Part shown: in pieces, positions 1 through 5,622 of the stretch
Numbering within the stretch: the first letter of the stretch is position 1
How the letters are laid out: every line of letters begins with the position of its first letter
Assembly: GCA_947380915.1 (NCBI GenBank)
Contig: CANCSY010000192.1
Location: 1 to 6,293 of the forward strand
Reading direction: 5' to 3'
Origin: Beijerinckiaceae bacterium
Lineage (GTDB): Bacteria > Pseudomonadota > Alphaproteobacteria > Rhizobiales > Beijerinckiaceae
Length of the DNA stretch: 6,293 nucleotides
Position numbers and translations under genes: made by a program
Notes under the pieces: model-generated
What the model saw: the letters and a program-made list of their open reading frames with translations, nothing else
What the model was told of the DNA's origin: nothing
Databases searched by the model: none

Positions 1-532
1 TCGCCTCCAGCGCGCCCTCGTCCACCAGCCCGTCGATGACCCCAGCCGAGACGGCGGCGGCCTCCGCGAGGACCGATTTCGGAAAGGCGAGCCCGCCCTC
101 GGCGGCGGCCAGCACCCGCTTGCGGGCGGGGGTCATGCGCTCGGGCTGGCCGCCCGTGAGGCGCACGCCGATGCGGATGGGCTCGGGTCCGGCGGCGTCG
201 GGCGCCCGCACGCCCATGCGCAGAACCATGCCGCGCGGCGCCATGGTCCAGCGCGCCACCCAATCGACGAACTGGCGCAGGGGGTCGGCCAAAGGCGGCA
301 GATCGCGCTTGGCCTTGATGCTTTTCAGGTTGCCGCCCGGCGCCTTGCGGGTCTCCCAGATGACGCCCGTCACCTCCCGCGAGCCCAGCGGCACGAGCAC
401 GAAATCGCCAGCCGCGACCGCCATGCCGCGCGGCACGCGATAGGAATAGGCGATATCCACCGCAACCGGCGTCAGGACGTCGGCGACGATCTCCTGCTGG
501 TCCAATTCACCCGGGGGAAAGAGGCTGCTCAT
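1..532 (-). CDS. priA: Primosomal protein N' (PriA), N-terminal part, runs off the left edge
   Basis: PriA is the 3'-to-5' superfamily 2 helicase that recognises stalled replication forks and reloads the replisome in the cytoplasm. Only about 177 N-terminal residues are in the window; the helicase motifs and zinc-binding cysteines would lie beyond base 1. Residues 20-60 match the start of the PriA 3'-DNA-binding domain: a VLTPVAVDIAYSYRVPRG strand, then GDFVLVPLGSREVTGVIW, the usual 'G-D-x-V-x-V-P-L-G-x-R-x-x-x-G-V-V' pattern. It continues with KSIKAKRDLPPLADPLRQFV and WVARWTMAPRGMVLRMG, also typical of PriA. From about residue 120 a winged-helix-like stretch begins. The ATG at 532-530 is chosen because the conserved domain starts about 18 residues later; no good Shine-Dalgarno sequence precedes it. 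It is divergent from the secreted LprI/RsiV-like gene, with 119 bases between them. Family assignment comes from recognising the sequence pattern, not from a search. Confidence 0.9.
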   Translation of the reverse strand, partial: MSSLFPPGELDQQEIVADVLTPVAVDIAYSYRVPRGMAVAAGDFVLVPLGSREVTGVIWETRKAPGGNLKSIKAKRDLPPLADPLRQFVDWVARWTMAPRGMVLRMGVRAPDAAGPEPIRIGVRLTGGQPERMTPARKRVLAAAEGGLAFPKSVLAEAAAVSAGVIDGLVDEGALEA

Positions 533-602
533 GGGCGCAGGAGTAGCACCTTGGGCGCGGAAACGGAAAAGGGCGGGGGGTGACGCGGATGGTTTTCTGC
601 GG

Positions 603-624
603 GATGATTGTAGTGTCGATCATC
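603..624. repeat. Imperfect inverted repeat in the priA / lprI-like divergent spacer
   Basis: GATGATTG at 603-610 and CGATCATC at 617-624 form an 8-bp dyad with one G-T pair and a 6-base loop (TAGTGT). It lies about 28 bases before the start of the lprI-like gene and about 70 bases before priA. It could be an operator for either gene or a small hairpin in the leader. I could not recognise a convincing -35/-10 pair in this 119-base spacer, so its role is open. Confidence 0.3.
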
Positions 625-651
625 GCGCCGCTGCGGGTCCGGAGCCACGCC

Positions 652-1623
652 ATGAAGTTCGCGCTTTTTCTGACCTCCTTGCTGCTGGGATGCGCCTTTT
701 GCGCGCCCGCCCTGGCGTTCGATTGCGCCGCCGCCCGCCGCCCCGCTGAAAAGGCCATCTGCGCCGACGCCTCCCTGCTGGCGCTCGATGACCAGATGGG
801 CAAGGCCTATGGGGAGGTGCGGGCTTTGGGCGACGCTGGGGTCCGGGCGGCCCTTGCGGGCTCCCAGCGCGCCTGGCTCGCCACCCGCGACGCCTGCCTC
901 AAACGGGAGAAGGTCAGCGCTTGCCTCGCTGCACAGATGACGCGGCGGCTCGCTTATCTCATGGGTCGTCCCGAGGCGGGGCCGGGCGCCACGAGCCGTC
1001 TCGTCCCGCTGATTCGCTGGCGACAGGCGCCGGCCAAGGCCGAGCAGCGGATCGAGGTCTTTGCTTTCCTCGCGCCTGTGGCTGCCGGCGAAAAGCGCTT
1101 CAATGATCTTGTCCGTGGGTTCGTCGATGACGTGATCGGGGATATGAGCGGACAACCGGACAGGGCGACGACCGTGGAGGTCACGGCGAGCCTGCCCTAC
1201 GCCTCCGCGCGCTTCGTGTCGGCGCATCTTGAAACCTACACCATGGCGGAGGGTGCGGCGCATCCCAACACCTCCAGCCGAGACGTCAATGTCGATCTTG
1301 CGCGGGGCCGGGAACTGGTTTTCGCCGACCTTTTCGATGCGGCCGCAGCGCGCAAGATCCTTGGCCTGTGCCGGGCGCAGGTCCTGAAGGACAAGACCGA
1401 GCGCGGCATGGATGAGCCCGACGCCGACGAGTTCAGGGAATTCGACGCCGCGCTCGCCAAGGCCCTGCCCGATCTGCGCATCTGGAGCTTCACCGCCGAT
1501 CAGGTCAGCGTCACCTTCGACCGCTATGTGCTGGGCGCCTATGTGGAGGGTGGCTATGGCTGCGACCTGCCCTATGCCGACTTGCGCTCGCTGGCCAAGT
1601 CCGGAGCCTGGCCAGTGGACTGA
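652..1623 (+). CDS. Secreted LprI-like (DUF1311) + RsiV-like (DUF3298) two-domain protein
   Basis: Predicted periplasmic protein of 323 residues. The start at 652 is preferred over the in-frame ATG at 580 because GGAG (641-644) sits 7 bases before it and it gives a clean signal peptide (MKFALFLTSLLLG..., cleavage after ALA-22). Residues 24-105 show the DUF1311/LprI pattern: FDC-x11-C with AEKAIC and LxxLDxQMxxAY, then QRAWLATRDAC and CL. Cys25, 37, 82 and 91 are placed as in that family and probably form two disulfides. Residues about 190-320 match DUF3298, the RsiV C-terminal domain: an ETYTMAEGAAHPNT core, VNVDLARGRELVFADLF, and VTFDRYVLGAYVEGGYG near the end; Cys240 and Cys304 may form a third disulfide. 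LprI of Mycobacterium tuberculosis is reported as a lysozyme inhibitor, and RsiV of Bacillus binds lysozyme; a lysozyme-inhibitor role here is inferred. No transmembrane anchor or lipobox is seen. It converges on the rpoH gene. Confidence 0.85.
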   Translation: MKFALFLTSLLLGCAFCAPALAFDCAAARRPAEKAICADASLLALDDQMGKAYGEVRALGDAGVRAALAGSQRAWLATRDACLKREKVSACLAAQMTRRLAYLMGRPEAGPGATSRLVPLIRWRQAPAKAEQRIEVFAFLAPVAAGEKRFNDLVRGFVDDVIGDMSGQPDRATTVEVTASLPYASARFVSAHLETYTMAEGAAHPNTSSRDVNVDLARGRELVFADLFDAAAARKILGLCRAQVLKDKTERGMDEPDADEFREFDAALAKALPDLRIWSFTADQVSVTFDRYVLGAYVEGGYGCDLPYADLRSLAKSGAWPVD

Positions 1624-1641
1624 GGGGCGCCCGGCCCCTCA
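1621..1641. terminator. Hairpin shared by two convergent genes, holding both stop codons
   Basis: TGAGGGGC (1621-1628) and GCCCCTCA (1634-1641) form a perfect 8-bp inverted repeat with the 5-base loop GCCCG. The first three bases of the left arm are the TGA stop of the plus-strand lprI-like gene, and the last three bases of the right arm read on the minus strand are the TGA stop of rpoH. The position and GC-rich stem suggest a bidirectional transcription end. There is no T tract on either side, so classical intrinsic termination is not shown; it may instead protect the 3' ends or act with Rho. Confidence 0.55.
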
Positions 1642-2514
1642 CGCCACCGCGCCGAGCGCCTCCTGCGGATGGCGCTCGGACAAGACCCTGCGCAGTTTCT
1701 CCAGCGCCCGGTTTTCGATCTGTCGCACCCGCTCCTTCGAGATGCCCAGCCTCACGCCCAGAGATTCGAGGGTGGCGCTTTCCTCCGCCAGACGACGTTC
1801 CCGCAGGATGCGCAACTCGCGCTCCGACAGAACCGCCAGCGCTTCGCGCAGCCAATCGAGCCGCCGCACCGAATCGATGGCCTCGCCCACGAGTTCATCG
1901 GGCAGCGGTCCGCCATCCACCAGAAATTCGACGCGCTCGCTGGGGCCGGAATTGTCCGTGCTGGCGAGGGGCGCGTTGAGGGAGACGTCCGGGCCGGACA
2001 GGCGCGTGTCCATCAGCTCCACATCGGCGGCGGAGACGCCGATGGCCTGGGCGATGGTGGCGTAGAGGACCCCGTCCGCCATGGAGGCGCCATCGCGGGA
2101 GAGTTTGGCCCGCAGGCGCCGCAGGTTGAAGAACAGAGCCTTTTGCGCCGAACTCGTCCCGCCCCGCACGATCGACCAGTTGCGCAGGATATAGTCCTGC
2201 ATGGAGGCGCGGATCCACCAGGTCGCGTAGGTCGAGAAACGCACCTCGCGCTCCGGCTCGAAACGGGCGGCCGCCTCCAGCAGGCCCACATGGCCTTCCT
2301 GCACGAGATCGGCGATGGGCAGGCCATAATGGCGAAAGCGCGTGGCGAGCGCGATCACGAGGCGCATATGGGCGTGGGCGAGTTGATGCAGCGCGCCCTC
2401 GTCGCGATTGTCGCGCCACAGGACGGCGAGCGCGCGCTCCTCCGCCCGCTCCAGAAAAGGCGCCGACATGGCCGCCTTGACGAACTGCCGCCGGACACCA
2501 GTCATTTGCGCCAT
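1639..2514 (-). CDS. rpoH: RNA polymerase sigma-32 factor, RpoH2 type
   Basis: Alternative sigma factor of the heat-shock family, 291 residues, directing RNA polymerase to stress promoters. Region 2 covers about residues 45-115: HMRLVIALATRF, GLPIADLVQEGHVGLLEAAARFEP, and RFSTYATWWIRASMQDYILRNWSIVR, the core-binding and -10 recognition helices. The RpoH box follows at 124-133 (QKALFFNLRR), the signature separating RpoH from other sigma-70 proteins. Region 4.2 with its helix-turn-helix is at about 248-275 (LESLGVRLGISKERVRQIEN). The NWSIVRGGTSSAQKALFFNLRR stretch resembles RpoH2/RpoHII of rhizobia and Rhodobacter more than RpoH1, which usually reads SWSLVKMGTTAAQKKLFF. The start at 2514 has GGAG on the minus strand (2524-2521) 6 bases upstream; an ATG three codons later (2505) is a lesser alternative. 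A GGAAC-N17-CGTT promoter about 157 bases upstream suggests control by EcfG. In Sinorhizobium meliloti rpoH2 is controlled by RpoE2, and in Rhodobacter RpoHII acts in the singlet-oxygen response. Confidence 0.93.
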   Translation of the reverse strand: MAQMTGVRRQFVKAAMSAPFLERAEERALAVLWRDNRDEGALHQLAHAHMRLVIALATRFRHYGLPIADLVQEGHVGLLEAAARFEPEREVRFSTYATWWIRASMQDYILRNWSIVRGGTSSAQKALFFNLRRLRAKLSRDGASMADGVLYATIAQAIGVSAADVELMDTRLSGPDVSLNAPLASTDNSGPSERVEFLVDGGPLPDELVGEAIDSVRRLDWLREALAVLSERELRILRERRLAEESATLESLGVRLGISKERVRQIENRALEKLRRVLSERHPQEALGAVA

Positions 2515-2532
2515 TTCCGTCTCCCGATTCAG

Positions 2533-2547
2533 GCTGGACGATCCAGC
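2533..2547 (-). other. Small hairpin in the rpoH leader, next to the ribosome binding site
   Basis: GCTGGA (2533-2538) and TCCAGC (2542-2547) form a perfect 6-bp stem with a 3-base loop. On the rpoH transcript it would end 8 bases before the GGAG Shine-Dalgarno sequence (2524-2521). It does not itself cover the ribosome binding site. It could help shape leader folding, but a regulatory role is a guess. Confidence 0.3.
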
Positions 2548-2670
2548 AGTCCTCTACCCATGGCGCGATGGCGCGGCGGGGGACGCTGGCTGCGCCCGAC
2601 AGGCGGGCGATGATCCGGCGCATCGGCATGCAGAACAGGCCACCGCCCGCCATCGGGCGCATGTTCATCC

Positions 2671-2696
2671 AACGATTGATCGCGCGAATCGGTTCC
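2671..2696 (-). promoter_or_regulatory. EcfG (RpoE2)-type general-stress promoter upstream of rpoH
   Basis: Read on the minus strand, GGAAC (2696-2692) is followed by exactly 17 bases and then CGTT (2674-2671). This is a full match to the alphaproteobacterial EcfG consensus GGAAC-N16/17-CGTT, described in S. meliloti as GGAAC-N18/19-TT. Transcription would start near 2664, giving a leader of about 150 bases before rpoH. The match is seen directly; use by EcfG is inferred from the consensus and from the known RpoE2 control of rpoH2 in S. meliloti. Confidence 0.7.
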
Positions 2697-2697
2697 G

Positions 2698-2716
2698 GCG
2701 CCGCCGCAAGCGGCGC
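2698..2716. repeat. GC-rich hairpin directly upstream of the rpoH promoter
   Basis: GCGCCGC (2698-2704) and GCGGCGC (2710-2716) form a perfect 7-bp stem with loop CGCAA. It abuts the -35 element of the EcfG-type promoter on its upstream side. It could be a second, T-tract-free stop for transcription coming from the M48 gene, or a chance feature of GC-rich DNA. Confidence 0.3.
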
Positions 2717-2802
2717 GGGCCTGGGTCAAGGCTCGGGGCCTGCCGGATGGGTCTGGCTTTGAGCATGTCGGAGCTGGATATGGCGCGCGCCAACGCAGGG
2801 TA

Positions 2803-2821
2803 AAGGCCCCCGGGTGGCCTT
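2803..2821 (-). terminator. Possible terminator of the M48 protease gene
   Basis: AAGGCC (2803-2808) and GGCCTT (2816-2821) form a perfect 6-bp stem with a 7-base loop. On the minus strand the hairpin starts within the TGA stop codon of the M48 gene (2823-2821) and its second arm runs into TTTA, a short T run. It is a weak intrinsic terminator at best, but it is correctly placed for transcription from the M48 gene. Confidence 0.45.
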
Positions 2822-4353
2822 CAGTCCGCCACGACCTTGAAGCTCTCGCCAGGCTTCAGGGCGCCTGCGCGGTCGAGGCCATTGAGCAGCAGGAACCATT
2901 CGAGCGGGCGATCCGCCAGCGCCATGCGCCCGGCCATGGCCTCCGCCGTGTCCCTCGCCCCGGCGGTCACCATGCGCAGATGCAGAGGTTGCAGCTTTCC
3001 CGCCTCGTCGATGCTGATCTTGCGGAAGCTTTCGAGCGAGTCGCGGAAGCGCTGGTCGGTGCGCTCCGTGAGGGCGGTCGTCGCGAAGATCAGCCGATAG
3101 ACGTCGCCGCCAAAGCGGATCACCCCCACGCGGAACTGCCACTCGCCACTTTTGGCGGTGCCGGTGGCGGCGGGCAGGCCATTGATGGAGAGGGCCTTCA
3201 CCGACGCCGGTTGCAGGCCCTGGATCCAGTCCATGGCCAGATAGGTTTCGAGGTCCGTGTCGGCGGAGACCGAGACGCTGTCGAGGCGCAGCGCCTCCGC
3301 CCCGCCTCCCGCTACCCCCAGGACCGCCTGGGGCGTATTCTCCAGCACGAAACCTTCCGGCGCCAGAAAGCTGAAGCCAAGACGGGGATGGGTGAAGCGC
3401 CGACCGCGCACCAGGCCCTCGGCGGGATTGTCGCCAAAGTCGATGCCGTCGATGGCGGCGAGATAATCGCCTCGCTGCGTCTCTCCCAGGCCCGGCCCGC
3501 TGATGGCCCTTGCGGCGGTGGTCGCCCGCGCGATGCGCTCGGGTGTGGAGGGATGGGAGGAGGTGATCTCCTTTCCCGGCACGCGCTGGTTGAACAGGGA
3601 GGCGCGCAGGATCGCCGAGCGGCTGAGGGAGGTCAGGAAGCGGGCGGCGCCAAAGGGGTCAAAGCCCGCCCTGGCGATGGTCGCCACCCCGATCTGGTCG
3701 GCGTCGAATTCCTGCTGGCGGGAGAAGTTGGCGAGGGAGGCGACGCCGCGCGCCTGGGCCTCGCCAGCCTTGTCCTTTTGCAGCACATCCGTGACCTTGC
3801 GGATGAGTTGCTGGTCCTTTTCGGCTTCGGCCCGCTGCCCGGCGTGGCCCGCCGTGATATGGGCGATCTCATGGGCCATGACGGCGGCCAGTTCCGAGGA
3901 ATCATTGGCCAGGGCCAGCATGCCGCGCGTCACATAGACATTGCCGCCGGGCAGGGCGAAGGCGTTCACCACCTGGGTGTTGAGGATCGTGACCCGATAG
4001 GGCTCGCCCGGCTTGTCGCTGGCGGCGGCGAGCTTGCCCAGGATGCCATTCAGATAGCGTTCGGTCCCGAAGGACCTGTATTCGCCGCCGAACATCTCCA
4101 CGAGGCGCTTGTGCTGGGCGCTGTCGGGGGTCTCGACGCCGGTGAGGCGCGGCGCTTCGGGGGGCAGGGCGGGACCAACGCCGGGCGTCTGGCCATAGGG
4201 GTCGAGGGTGGCGCAGCCCGCCAGCCCCAGGGCGAGGGAGAGGCCGATGGAGAGGGCGAAGAGGGGCGTCAGCAGGGCGCGCAGCCGCAGCGCGCGCCGT
4301 GCAGGCCGCTCTCCGGGGGCGCTTTCGCGCCAGTTGTTCACCCTTGCATCCAT
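2821..4353 (-). CDS. M48 family zinc metalloprotease, lipoprotein, BepA/LoiP-like
   Basis: Predicted membrane-anchored zinc protease of 510 residues, of the family used for outer-membrane protein quality control. A long basic N-terminus precedes a hydrophobic segment and the lipobox LAGC (residues 44-47), so Cys47 should carry lipid. The peptidase core covers about 80-285: NAFALPGGNVYVTRGML (130-146), the zinc motif HEIAH (161-165) with H161, E162 and H165, and QEFDAD whose E215 is the expected third ligand, then SSHPSTPER (265-273). The rest is a middle domain of unknown role and a last segment (461-510) resembling a LysM-like end (AGARDTAEAMAGRM, LLLNGL, LKPGESFKVV). The ATG at 4353 is preferred because it gives a lipoprotein signal and has a weak GGA upstream; a GTG at 4425 would add 24 residues before the signal. 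It lies 82 bases downstream of the SNase-like gene on the same strand, possibly co-transcribed. I did not see clear TPR repeats as in E. coli BepA. Confidence 0.88.
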   Translation of the reverse strand: MDARVNNWRESAPGERPARRALRLRALLTPLFALSIGLSLALGLAGCATLDPYGQTPGVGPALPPEAPRLTGVETPDSAQHKRLVEMFGGEYRSFGTERYLNGILGKLAAASDKPGEPYRVTILNTQVVNAFALPGGNVYVTRGMLALANDSSELAAVMAHEIAHITAGHAGQRAEAEKDQQLIRKVTDVLQKDKAGEAQARGVASLANFSRQQEFDADQIGVATIARAGFDPFGAARFLTSLSRSAILRASLFNQRVPGKEITSSHPSTPERIARATTAARAISGPGLGETQRGDYLAAIDGIDFGDNPAEGLVRGRRFTHPRLGFSFLAPEGFVLENTPQAVLGVAGGGAEALRLDSVSVSADTDLETYLAMDWIQGLQPASVKALSINGLPAATGTAKSGEWQFRVGVIRFGGDVYRLIFATTALTERTDQRFRDSLESFRKISIDEAGKLQPLHLRMVTAGARDTAEAMAGRMALADRPLEWFLLLNGLDRAGALKPGESFKVVAD

Positions 4354-4435
4354 GCCTGATCCGAAATCCAGACCTTCTATCACGACGCCATCCGCCCAGA
4401 ATAAGGCGAAACCGCCGCAATTCACATATGGGGCT

Positions 4436-5227
4436 TCAATGGGCGCCTGTCACGATCTCGATCGCTTCGGGATCGGCAAGCTCGATCTGCGGGCCGAACT
4501 GGGTCTCCAGCAGCCCCCGCACCCGCGCCACCTTGCCCGTCAGGGATGACAGAAACACGCCGCTCTTTTCAAAAGCCGCCACATTGATCCGCCCCACGCT
4601 CGCGGCAAAATCAATGGTTCGGATCGGGCCAAAATTGACATAGAAGCGCGTGGCCGTGGACCCTGTCCCGCTCACCCGTCCCTGCACCAGAAGCATCTGC
4701 CCGGCCTGCAAGGCCAGCGCCTCCCGATCAGCTGCAGGCGCCACGGCGAAGGCGGGATCGCGCCACAGGCCAAGCCCGCCCTGCCGGGCCTTGCCCTCAA
4801 GGGCCAGCAGGATCCGTAAACAGGGCCGGGCATGGGCGTTGATCTCCACCCGGACGAGGCCCGCCTCGACCAGGGCCTCGGCGACCGACTGGGGCGTTCC
4901 ATCGCCGCCGGGGGCGAAGAGCCGCGCGGGCAGGCGATTCCAGCGGTCCGGCACGGCGGCGAGCAGCTCCAGATCGACCCGCAGGCCGGGCCGCATCAGC
5001 CAGCCGCGCAATTGATCGCGGGCGCGGGCGGGTCGCGCGGGATCATGCGCGCTGGCCCGGGGCGGCTCAAGGCCCGCCAGCCGCAGCAGGCGCCCGTCTT
5101 CGAGGGTGATCTCCAGCCGTTCATTGATCCCCGCCACCCGCAGCCCCTCGCTGGCGGGCTCGCCGCAGGGGGCGGCCCGGGCCGCAGCCGCGCCAAGGCA
5201 GAGCAGGAAAGCGAACAGGAGACGCAT
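4436..5227 (-). CDS. Secreted staphylococcal-nuclease-fold protein, probably catalytically degenerate
   Basis: Predicted exported protein of 263 residues. The start at 5227 gives a standard signal peptide (MRLLFAFLLCLGAAAARA, cleavage near residue 18-19); the upstream ATG at 5263 would add 12 residues ahead of it. Residues about 27-160 follow the thermonuclease (SNase) pattern: ITLEDGRLLRLAGLEPPRA (40-58), DRWNRLPARLF (94-104), VAEALVEAGLVRV, and ALEGKARQGGLGLWRDP. Compared with the usual RLAGIDAPE, the glutamate equivalent to Glu43 of S. aureus nuclease is arginine (R57) and the calcium-site aspartate is E54, while Arg49 and Arg98 remain. Hydrolysis of DNA or RNA is therefore doubtful. Residues about 175-260 (LLVQGRVSGTG, FYVNFGP, VARVRGLLETQFGPQIELADPEAIEI) look like a second OB-like region often seen in alphaproteobacterial members. 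It is divergent from cutA and upstream of the M48 gene. Confidence 0.8.
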   Translation of the reverse strand: MRLLFAFLLCLGAAAARAAPCGEPASEGLRVAGINERLEITLEDGRLLRLAGLEPPRASAHDPARPARARDQLRGWLMRPGLRVDLELLAAVPDRWNRLPARLFAPGGDGTPQSVAEALVEAGLVRVEINAHARPCLRILLALEGKARQGGLGLWRDPAFAVAPAADREALALQAGQMLLVQGRVSGTGSTATRFYVNFGPIRTIDFAASVGRINVAAFEKSGVFLSSLTGKVARVRGLLETQFGPQIELADPEAIEIVTGAH

Positions 5228-5240
5228 GAAACGGGACGCA

Positions 5241-5269
5241 ATGACAAGGGAACGCACGTCCATGATACA
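5241..5269 (+). promoter_or_regulatory. Candidate promoter of cutA
   Basis: ATGACA (5241-5246) matches five of six -35 bases, and GATACA (5264-5269) follows after 17 bases as a poor -10 (three of six). Transcription would start near 5276, about 30 bases before cutA. The spacing is ideal, but the -10 is weak, so this is only the best candidate in the 79-base divergent spacer. Confidence 0.3.
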
Positions 5270-5295
5270 AGCAAATCCGGGGATTGCAGCGTCAA
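5265..5295 (-). promoter_or_regulatory. Candidate promoter of the SNase-like gene
   Basis: On the minus strand TTGACG (5295-5290) is a good -35, followed after 19 bases by TTGTAT (5270-5265) as a weak -10. It would place the transcription start near 5257, about 30 bases before the start at 5227. Its -10 overlaps the candidate -10 of cutA, so the two genes could compete for polymerase. The spacer is longer than ideal. Confidence 0.3.
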
Positions 5296-5306
5296 CGGAG
5301 CAACAG

Positions 5307-5621
5307 ATGAGCGATTTTTGCGTGGTGATGACCACCGCCGCCTCGGACGAGACCGTGCAACGGCTGATCGATGCGGCGCTGGGCGGGAAGCTCGCGGCCT
5401 GCGTGCAGGCCCTGCCCATCAGGAGCCATTATGTCTGGAAAGGCGAGATCATGCGCGAATCCGAGACCCTGCTGCTCTTCAAGGCCAAGGCGGCGGACTA
5501 CCCGGCCTTGGAGGCGGCGATCCGCGCCGCCCATGATTACGAGACGCCCGAGATCATTCGCCTCGACGTGGCCGCAGGCCTGCCCGCCTATCTCGACTGG
5601 ATCGTGAATTCGACCCGATAG
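5307..5621 (+). CDS. cutA: Divalent-cation tolerance protein CutA
   Basis: Small cytoplasmic protein of 104 residues, the normal CutA length, forming very stable trimers with a ferredoxin-like fold; linked to copper tolerance in E. coli, though the molecular job is unsettled. The family pattern runs through the whole sequence: [20 protein letters not shown] (4-23), KLAACVQ with Cys32, [11 protein letters not shown] (38-48), [11 protein letters not shown] (51-61), and the signature [24 protein letters not shown] (76-99), matching the usual H-x-Y-E-x-P-E. The ATG at 5307 is preferred over the in-frame ATG at 5262 because GGAG (5297-5300) lies 6 bases before it and because CutA proteins begin directly before the first strand. 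It is divergent from the SNase-like gene and its stop is only one base from the convergent VOC gene. Confidence 0.95.
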   Translation: MSDFCVVMTTAASDETVQRLIDAALGGKLAACVQALPIRSHYVWKGEIMRESETLLLFKAKAADYPALEAAIRAAHDYETPEIIRLDVAAGLPAYLDWIVNSTR

Positions 5622-5622
5622 G

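Larger units (their letters stand above)
2515..2820. other. Non-coding region between the M48 protease gene and rpoH
   Basis: These 306 bases hold no ORF that I can support as a gene; the open frames crossing it on both strands have no recognisable protein pattern and mostly run into rpoH in the wrong frame. On the minus strand, in reading order, it contains a hairpin at the end of the M48 gene (2821-2803), a GC-rich hairpin (2716-2698), the EcfG-type promoter (2696-2671), then a leader of about 150 bases for rpoH with a small hairpin (2547-2533) and the Shine-Dalgarno sequence (2524-2521). Confidence 0.7.

Noticed and set aside
529..1263. A 244-codon open frame on the minus strand across the lprI-like gene, and similar long frames opposite other genes
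   Set aside because: These follow the third-position GC bias of the real genes on the other strand. Their translations are rich in Arg, Gly, Ala and Pro and show no family pattern.
1895..2668. A 257-codon minus-strand frame starting just downstream of the EcfG-type -10 box
   Set aside because: Most of it overlaps rpoH in another frame, and its first 50 residues match nothing I recognise. Its ATG would lie at or before the predicted transcription start.
2980..4359. A 459-codon plus-strand frame
   Set aside because: It is antisense to the M48 gene, whose lipobox, HEIAH and QEFDAD motifs leave no doubt about the coding strand.
4398..4416. A terminator after the SNase-like gene: GGCG/CGCC stem followed by TTATTCT on the minus strand
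   Set aside because: The stem is only 4 bp, too weak to support a call, and it lies in the possible upstream region of the M48 gene.
5249..5253. A second EcfG -35 box (GGAAC) ahead of cutA
   Set aside because: No CGTT or GTT follows at 16-19 bases, so the two-part promoter is absent.
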